This document shows positions 49,216 to 58,200 of a stretch of DNA of 64,000 nt, one piece after another. The DNA is taken from NCBI RefSeq assembly GCF_037971845.1, contig NZ_CP150227.1, forward strand, positions 2,852,001 through 2,916,000. The letters are read 5' to 3'. Below the pieces are notes generated by a model, which did no database searches, was not told where the DNA came from, and saw nothing but the letters and a program-made list of their open reading frames with translations. Every line of letters begins with the position of its first letter. Within the stretch, counting starts at the first letter, position 1. The DNA is from Paenibacillus sp. FSL R5-0766 (lineage in GTDB: Bacteria; Bacillota; Bacilli; Paenibacillales; Paenibacillaceae). Both the position numbers and the translations under genes were made by a program.

Positions 49216-52200
49216 ACTTATGTTGATCAATTTGCAGAAATCTGGACATCTCCTGCCTCGGCAGGAGATGTCCAGAAAACACATATTTCGTCTGAATCCA
49301 CAATGAAGAACAGATTTAAGTCAGCCGAAAATTTTGAAATGGCTCACCAGTATGAGAACGCTGAGAATGCTGGAACTTCCGTAAATGATGAAAGCTTTCA
49401 TCAAGCTCAGAAAAGAAACTCTCCAACCTTTCAGCGAGCAGACAAGGCGATAACAACGTTTGAACCTGTTGCGATCGTAGGCATGACAGGAAGGTTTCCG
49501 ATGGCACAGGATACGGATGCGCTGTGGGAAAATTTAATCGAAGGAAGAGACTGTATCACCGAAATTCCATTGTCACGCTGGGATTGGAAGTCCATTTATG
49601 GTGATCCCCTAAAGGAATCGAATAAAACCAACATTAAATGGGGCGGATTTATAGATGGGGTGGATGAATTTGATCCTTCATTTTTTGGCATCTCCCCGCG
49701 GGAAGCGGAACTTATGGACCCACAGCAGCGTCTGCTGATGCTCTATGTATGGAAGACCATTGAGGATGCGGGCTATGCTGCTCAAAGCTTGTCTGGAAGT
49801 AACCTGGGTATATTCGTGGGCACCTCCGGAACGGGATACAGCAGTCTGATTTCCCGTTCCGGAATGGCTATTGAGGGGTATAGCTCAACCGGAATTGTTC
49901 CATCCGTAGGACCCAATCGAATGAGCTATTTTCTGAATGTGCATGGTCCTAGTGAACCGATAGAGACGGCTTGTTCAAGCTCGCTAGTTGCTATCCATCG
50001 GGCAGTAACAGCGATGAGAAATGGGGATTGTGATGCAGCCATCGTTGGCGGTATTAATACCATCCTGACCCCGGAAGGGCATATCAGCTTTAACCGTGCA
50101 GGGATGCTGAGTGAAGACGGACGCTGCAAAACCTTTTCCGAACAGGCTAATGGGTATGTTCGCGGTGAAGGTGTCGGCATGCTGATGTTAAAGAGGGTGA
50201 AAGATGCAGAACAAGCGGGAGATCACATCTATGGGCTGATTCGTGGTACAAGCCAGAACCATGGTGGACGGGCCAACTCCTTAACGGCACCTAATCCGAA
50301 AGCACAGGCTGACCTATTGATCCAGGCCTATCGCAAAGCCGATATTGATCCAAGAACCGTCGGTTATATCGAAACCCATGGAACGGGGACACCTCTGGGT
50401 GACCCAATTGAAGTGAATGGGCTGAAGGCCGCTTTTAAAGAGCTGGCTCGTCAATCAGGAGATGAACCGCTTGGAACACCGCATTGCGGTTTGGGTTCTG
50501 TAAAGTCTCATATTGGACACCTTGAGATGGCTGCTGGTGTGGCGGGTGTCATGAAGGTATTGCTTCAGATGAAGCATCGTAAACTCGTGCCAGGCTTGCA
50601 TCTGGATCAGATTAACCCTTATGTCCAATTGGACAACAGCCCGTTTTATATTGTGCGGGAAACAAGAGAGTGGGCTGCCTCGAGAGATAGCGATGGCAGG
50701 GAAATGCCTAGACGTGCGGGAGTGAGCTCCTTTGGTTTTGGCGGCGTGAACGCACATATTATTTTGGAAGAGTATATTCCGAATCGGGAGAATCATGAAA
50801 AAAATACAACAGCAATCTCCGGACAACACCCTGCGATCGTAGTGTTGTCCGCCAGAAACGAAGCACGATTGCGTGAACAAGTGAATCTATTGCTTCAGGC
50901 CTTGCGTGAAGGAAAGTATGCAGAGAACGATTTGGCTAATATGGCCTATACGTTACAGATCGGACGCGAGCCTATGGAGGAGCGATTGGCACTGATTGTG
51001 GGGACTATGGCTGAATTGGCGACTGGCCTGACTCATTACATGCATGAAGGAGCAGTCACAGGTCATGACGGGATTGAAATGTACAGAGGGCAAGCCAAAC
51101 GCAAGGATACACTCCTGTCACTAACAGAAGATGAGGAAATGCAGGATCTGGTCCATAAATGGTACCTGCGTGGCAAGCTGGGCAAGGTCGCAGAGATCTG
51201 GACAAGAGGGTTCATTGTCCAATGGTCAGCACTGTATGATGGGAAGAAACCAGTCAGAATCAGTCTGCCAACGTATCCGTTTGCCCAAGAGAAGTATTGG
51301 GTTCCGATCCCGGATTCCCGAATGCCGCGGCCATTCGAAGATGAATATTCGAACTCGGCAGGGGTTCTGCATCCCCTTCTACACAGTAACATTTCTAATT
51401 TATACTCACAGCGCTATAGCTCCATTTTTACTGGAACCGAGTCATTTTTGCAAACTTCTGCTACATCGGGCAAACGGACTTTTCCCGATGTAGCCTGTAT
51501 GGAAATGGCTCGTGTGGCGGCGCAGCATGCCATGGAGTCGTCAGACGGGGATGGGCAATCGGTGATGAAGCTCAGATTATCCGATGTGAAGTGGGTGCAG
51601 CATGACACAAACATCCTGAACACGGAGTTTCCATTACAGATTCAAATTGAAATTTACCCTGAAGAAGATCAGGATGTTCTTCTTTTCGAAATTTGTAGTG
51701 TAAGCAACAATAAGGAACGGCAGCTATTAACAACGGGAACAGTTTCCCAACTGGAAAGCTCCACCTATGACGAGACAAGGTTTGACCTGAAAGTTATACG
51801 CAAGCGGTGTGAGTTGGATTCCAACTCAGCTAAATCGGACGCGTATAATGCATGGTCTGGCGGACAGACGACGGGCCGTGTGAAACAAAGTTATAAGGGG
51901 AATGGAGAAGTACTGCTACACATCTCCAGTTCCGAAGAAACTACAAGATCTACCAACATGTTCATTGATCCAGAAATGCTGAAAGACGTCATTCAAGTTG
52001 GATTATGTGAACTTTGTGGGCAACAGGGTCAAGTGAACCTCGGGGGAGCCTTTACCATAAAATCAGTCCATTCCTTGGAGGTTTTGCAGGATGGACAACC
52101 TGTTTGGGTATGGATTCGCCTGGGCACGCCGCCATATCATGATTCGACTGGAGCGGTTAGATCCGATCTTAGACTGGATGTAGCCATAGCCAATGACGCT

Positions 52201-55200
52201 GGTCAGGTTCTGATCTGGATGGAACAAGTCACCGTGAGTATGCCCGAGGTAGAAGGCGTAATCCTTCTGGAGCCATACTGGGAAACGGCCCCAAACCGCA
52301 TGTCTTCTTCCGTACCGTTTTCATACAGCGAACACCGGATTATCCTGTGTGGTGAGTTGGCAGATTTTACGATGACCGAAAGGTTGAAACAAGAAATGCC
52401 AGGGGTTTCCCTGATACGACTCGGTTCAGCAGGAACCCTTGCACAACGTTACGAAGCATATGTGCTTGCCCTGCTGGAGCAGTTCAAAGATAGTGAGAGC
52501 CTTCGTCATGAAGGAAGCAAATTCATTCAGGTTGTCATACCTGACGATGCAGAACAATCCAGACTGTGGACAGGGCTGTCTGGCCTGCTCCGTACCGTTC
52601 AGCTTGAACATCCGCAGGTACGCTGCCAGCTTGTTGAAATGCAGCGTGATACGTCACTGGAACAATGGGTGGAACGGCTTAAGTCCTGTGCAAATATGCA
52701 GAATGAGGATCACTTGCGATATATGGAGAACCAACTGTATTGTGCATCATGGAAGGAACTTGTTCAGGACGTGTCCACCGAGGTAGTGAGTTCCATCGGG
52801 GAGCGTTCTAATCGGGAAGGCCATAAGCATCTGCCAGCTCATCCTTGGCAGGATGGGGGCGTGTACGTTATCACTGGAGGAGGCGGTGGTCTTGGAACCA
52901 TTTTTGCGCAGGATATCGCACTTAAGGCGACCGGGACAACAATCATTTTGACAGGCCGGGCTCCAGCATTATCAACTGCTGCCAGACAGAGGGTTCAGGA
53001 ACTGCCCGCCAATATTCAATACATGACTATGGATGTAACTCATGAAGAGAATGTTCAGACAGTGCTGGCGATGGTTCGTCATACTTATGGGAAAGTAAAC
53101 GGCGTTCTGCATGGAGCCGGCATTACCCGGGACCGTCTGCTTGAAAATAAAACAGGTGCAGAGTGCAGAGAGGTGCTGGCATCCAAAGTTGCAGGGACGG
53201 TTTATCTGGATGAAGCAACACGGATGGATGACCTGGATGTCATGATTTTATTTTCTTCCGGTACAGGTGTGACGGGTAACATTGGACAGGCAGACTATGC
53301 GGCTGCCAATGCATTCATGGATCGTTATGCTGCTTATCGCAATACGCTTGTCCAGAGAGGAGAGCGGGTTGGACAAACGTTATCGGTGAACTGGCCTCTT
53401 TGGAAATCGGGAGGTATGCAGATTAATGAACAGCAATTACGTAACTTGAAAAAACAGACAGGCATGCATCCTCTGAGCGAGGAAGAAGGAACCGCAGCCT
53501 TGTATCAGGCACTGGCAAGTGGAAGAAGTCAGGTGCTGGTTGCGGCAGGTGAAGTGACTCGATTGAGACAGAAGTTTTTGTCTTCCCCCGATGCTCTTGG
53601 CTCACGGAATTCTGGGCAGCCAGTAATCCCAGAGGAACAGAAGGATACAGCCTGGCTTGAACATAAGGTCAGGGAAGCGATGGCTTCCATGATTTCGTCA
53701 CTTCTTAAGGTGCAGGTTACACACATTGATCCCGAGGTTGAACTTGGGGAGTATGGACTTGATTCCATCATGCTGACGGAACTGACCAACACACTTAACG
53801 AGAATTTCAACATGAGTCTCACCCCGGCACTGTTTTTTGAATATTCGACGCTGCAAGCCTTCTCGCAATATGTAACACGTACCTATCAACAACAATTTTT
53901 GACTAGATTCTCATCCAAAATGCTTCCTATACAAGCAAAGAGTGGGACTGAACGAGCTGAACCTCTTGTTTTCCGACAATTTACAAGTAAACATGCCTCG
54001 GACGTGGGAAGGGTGAAGCCAACAAATGTCATGGAGGATCAAGGCATTGCAATCGTAGGCATGAGTGGTATTTTCCCGATGGCTGCTGACCCGGATGAGC
54101 TGTGGGACAATCTGGCAGCCCAGCGGGATTGCATTACGGAAATTCCTCGGTCTCGGCGGGAAAAGTATGCTTATCAAAAGGACTCTTTTAACGAGGCTGG
54201 GGAACTCGACATGATCTGGGGAGGGTTTATTGAGGGTGTGGATCAATTTGATCCCGGATTCTTTGGTATTTCTCCCCGTGAGGCGGAACTTATGGACCCG
54301 CAGCAGCGGCTTCTAATGCTGTATGTGTGGAAAGCGATTGAAGACGCCGGATATGCTCCGCAAAGCCTTTCTGGCAGCAAGCTTGGCATATTTGTGGGAA
54401 CGGCTGGTACGGGATACAGCAATCTCATCGCGTCTTCAGGCATGGCTATGGATAGCTATACGTCCACGGGAATTGTACCTTCGGTTGGACCGAACCGGAT
54501 GAGTTATTTTCTTAACGTCCATGGCCCGAGCGAGCCGATTGAAACCGCATGCTCCAGTTCGCTGGTTGCGATCCATCGCGCAGTCACGGCGATGAGGAAC
54601 GGGGATTGCAATGCAGCCGTTGTAGGCGGTATTAATACCATTTTGACACCCGAAGGATATATTAGCTTAACTAAGGCAGGTATGTTGAGCAGTGATGGTC
54701 GGTGTAAAACGTTCTCCGCTCAGGCTGATGGATATGTTCGAAGTGAAGGGGTCGGCATGTTGATGATCAAACCTCTCAAGGATGCCGAGGAAGCAGGAGA
54801 TCATATCTATGCCGTTATCCGTGGAACAAACGAAAACCATGGAGGCCGCGCCAATTCATTAACGGCACCCAACCCCAAAGCTCAGACGGAATTGTTATTC
54901 GAAGCGTACAAAAAAGCGGGAATTGATCCGAGAACGGTAGGTTATATTGAAACACACGGCACAGGCACTCCTTTGGGCGATCCGATCGAGGTTAATGCGC
55001 TTAAAGCGACGTTTAGGAATCTGTATGAACACACAGGGGATAGACAAATGGGTGAGGCGCATTGCGGACTAGGCTCGGTAAAAAGCAATATAGGACATTT
55101 GGAGATGGCTGCTGGTATTGCAGGTGTAATCAAAGTGCTGCTGCAATTAAAACATCAAAAACTGGCTCCAAATCTTCATCTGGATGAAGTGAATCCTTAC

Positions 55201-58200
55201 GTGGAACTGGAGGACAGTCCGTTCTACCTTGTTCGTGATCTGCAAGAATGGAAGCCGATTACAAACGCGGACGGAAAGGCCATGCCAAGACGAGCGGGGG
55301 TCAGTTCGTTTGGTTTTGGCGGTTCCAATGCTCACGTCATTCTTGAAGAGTATACGGGAAAATTGGATAAAAAAGAGGCGAATCACTCAGCGGCACCTGA
55401 ATATCCGACAATGATTGTTCTGTCTGCACGGAATAAAGGTGAGCTTCAGGAGCAGGTTCGTTTGTTGCTGAAGAGATTGCAGTACGATTCATATATGGAT
55501 ACTGATCTCCGCGATCTGGCCTATACGTTACAAGTGGGACGTAATGCGATGGAGGAGCGGTTGGGTGTGCTGACTTCCGGCATCGCCGATCTGAAGGAAA
55601 AGTTGAGCGCAGCACTGGGTGGAGGCATGGAACAACTACCAGAAGGTTTAATGTACCAAGCGGGACTGCAAGGTGGCAAAGAAGCATTATTGTTTAACAT
55701 GGACGAAGGCACAGAGGAAATCGTAAACCAATGGCTGCAAAACGGTTCCTATGGAAAGGTGCTGGATCTGTGGACCAAGGGATATCCGGTTCGTTGGGAG
55801 CATTTATATAAAGATGATCAAGATAAACCTTCCAGGTTAAGCTTGCCCACGTATCCATTTGCCAAGGAAAAGTATTGGGTGCCGTATCAGTTCGCCCATA
55901 AATTCGAATCGGGTTCCCCGGCCGAAAGACAACAATTTGGTTCTGAGAGTCAGCACGTACCATCGGAAGAAGCAACGGAACTTTTTTCTTTCCAGGAAAT
56001 TTGGGAAGAATCCGCTCACCTTGACTCAGATTCGGCCAAGCTGGCCAGAGAAAATGTCAGGGGACTGATATGTCTGTTATCGGATAAAAACAAACAGTCT
56101 ATCATTCGCGAAATGTTGGCTCGCCGCAGTCCAGATACCGAGGTCTATTTTGTTGAAAAGGCAGGCCTGGAGGCCGGGGAAATGGATCGGGAAGTATACT
56201 GTCAACAATTTCGCATGATCGCCAAGCAAGGAGATCATATTGATGCGGTTCTGTATCTGTGGCCGTTTGATGATGCCCAATATTTACGTGATACAAGTCC
56301 GATTGTACACATGATCCAAGCGATGGTTATGGAGAATATACAACCCAAACGTATTTTATTGGCTGGAGAACATGCCACTGCGCTGGATCAGTGTTACCTC
56401 GACTCATGGATTGGCTTTGAACGTTCAATAAGTCTGAGTATGAAGAAGACGAAATTAACCGTATGCAGCTCGCAGGCACGACAGAACTCGGATATGTTGG
56501 CATTTGCGGACTGGTCGAACCTGCTGTGGGATGAACTTTTATCGGGATCGCCACAAAATGTTCGTTTTGAGCATGGACGTCGTTTGGTAAGTCGAATGAA
56601 GCAAGTAGATTTAACGGAACATGCTGATGAGTATACCGGTTATCCGAAGCCTGGACAGACTGTATTGATTACAGGTGGACTTGGCGGATTGGGTGTTATT
56701 TTCGCAAAAGTCTGGGCTTCAAAGGGAATCAATCTTGTTTTGATGGGGCGATCTCCGCTGGATGAGATGAACAGGCAATTGCTCAAGGACCTTGGAAAAA
56801 ATGGAAGTAAGGTCATATATGTTCAGGCAGATGTGAGTGAAGCGGCGGAAGTAACATCGGCTCTGGAATCCGCAAAAATGCAATGTGGCGATATCCACGG
56901 ATGGGTCCATGCCGCCGGAATGGAAAGTCAGGGAACCTTGCTGTCCAAAAGCATAAAAGAGTTCGATCAAGTGTTACGTCCCAAAGTTAAAGGATTACTT
57001 GTGATGGATGAAGCTTTGCAAAACGAACCTCTGGCTTTTCGCTGTTATTTTTCATCCTCGTCGGCGCTGCTGGGGGACTTTGGTTCCTGTGACTACGCTG
57101 TGGCCAATCGTTTTCAGATGGCGTACGCCCAGATGCAGGATCAGAATATTCGTACAATCGCCATTTTATGGCCACTTTGGAGAGAAGGTGGAATGGGCTC
57201 CAGGACGTCAGAAGGTACGGACATGTATCTTAGAACAAGTGGATTGCGTTTTCTGGAAAAAGATGAGGGGATCGCTTTTTTTGATCAGGTGATCAGACAA
57301 TCCGGTACACATCAGCTTGCTCTGGCGGGAAGGCCAAGCCGCATACAGCGTTTTTTAGGTTTGGACATGCCGGCTTTCAAGCAGTCTTCCCCTGGATTGC
57401 GCACAAAAGCGAGAAATCAGGATCAGGCCCAAATAAGGAATTCACATTCTCCATTAGGGAAGACTTTACAGGAATGTGTAGGGCAAGAACTGAGAGGCTG
57501 GGCTGCCCAACTGTTGAAAATGGAAGCAACCAAGCTGGACCCGGACCGGAATCTGGCGGATTATGGTTTTGATTCGATCAGTCTGGCAGAATTCGCTGAG
57601 CTTATGAGCCAGCAATTCAAGCTTGAATTGTCACCGACCGTCTTTTTTGCACATGCAACCCTGAACAAACTTTCGCAGCATCTGATCACGTCCTTTTCCG
57701 AAGAAATGGAAGCAAGGTACAGCATGATGTCAACCGCATATCCAACACAAATACAGGATCACTCCTATACAGACAGAAACACCAATCCATCTGTAATGGA
57801 GGAGCTTGACGGATCTATGGATCATCCTGTCCCTGAACCTACTGAACTTCACAGGGAAGAACCCATAGCCATCATCGGCATGAGCGGAAGGTTTCCGCAG
57901 GCAGGCAACATCGAGGATTTGTGGACAAATGTTGAATCAGGTTCTTCATGTATATCGAGATTGCCCCGCAGTCGTTGGACCGCAAAAGGCGGGAAGGATA
58001 TAACCAATGATGATGCTGATATTCCTGCATGGGGAGGTTATTTGGCGGATATCGATCGTTTTGATCCGATGTTTTTCCAGATTTCACCGAACGAAGCAGC
58101 GATGATGGACCCCAGACAACGTCTGTTTCTGGAAGAGGCGTGGCATGCTCTGGAGGATGCCGGTTATATGGGGGATCGTATTCGTGGCCAGAATTGTGGG

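Larger units (their letters stand above)
49460..53890 (+). other. PKS module 11: KS11-DH0-KR-ACP
   Basis: KS11 49468-50775, dead DH fold 51360-52260 (Ser codon 51457 for His; Lys for Asp in EMLKDVIQ), KR 52270-53580 with B-type Asp (HGAGITRD), ACP with Ser codon 53764. Expected product is a D-configured beta-hydroxyl. Confidence 0.86.
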
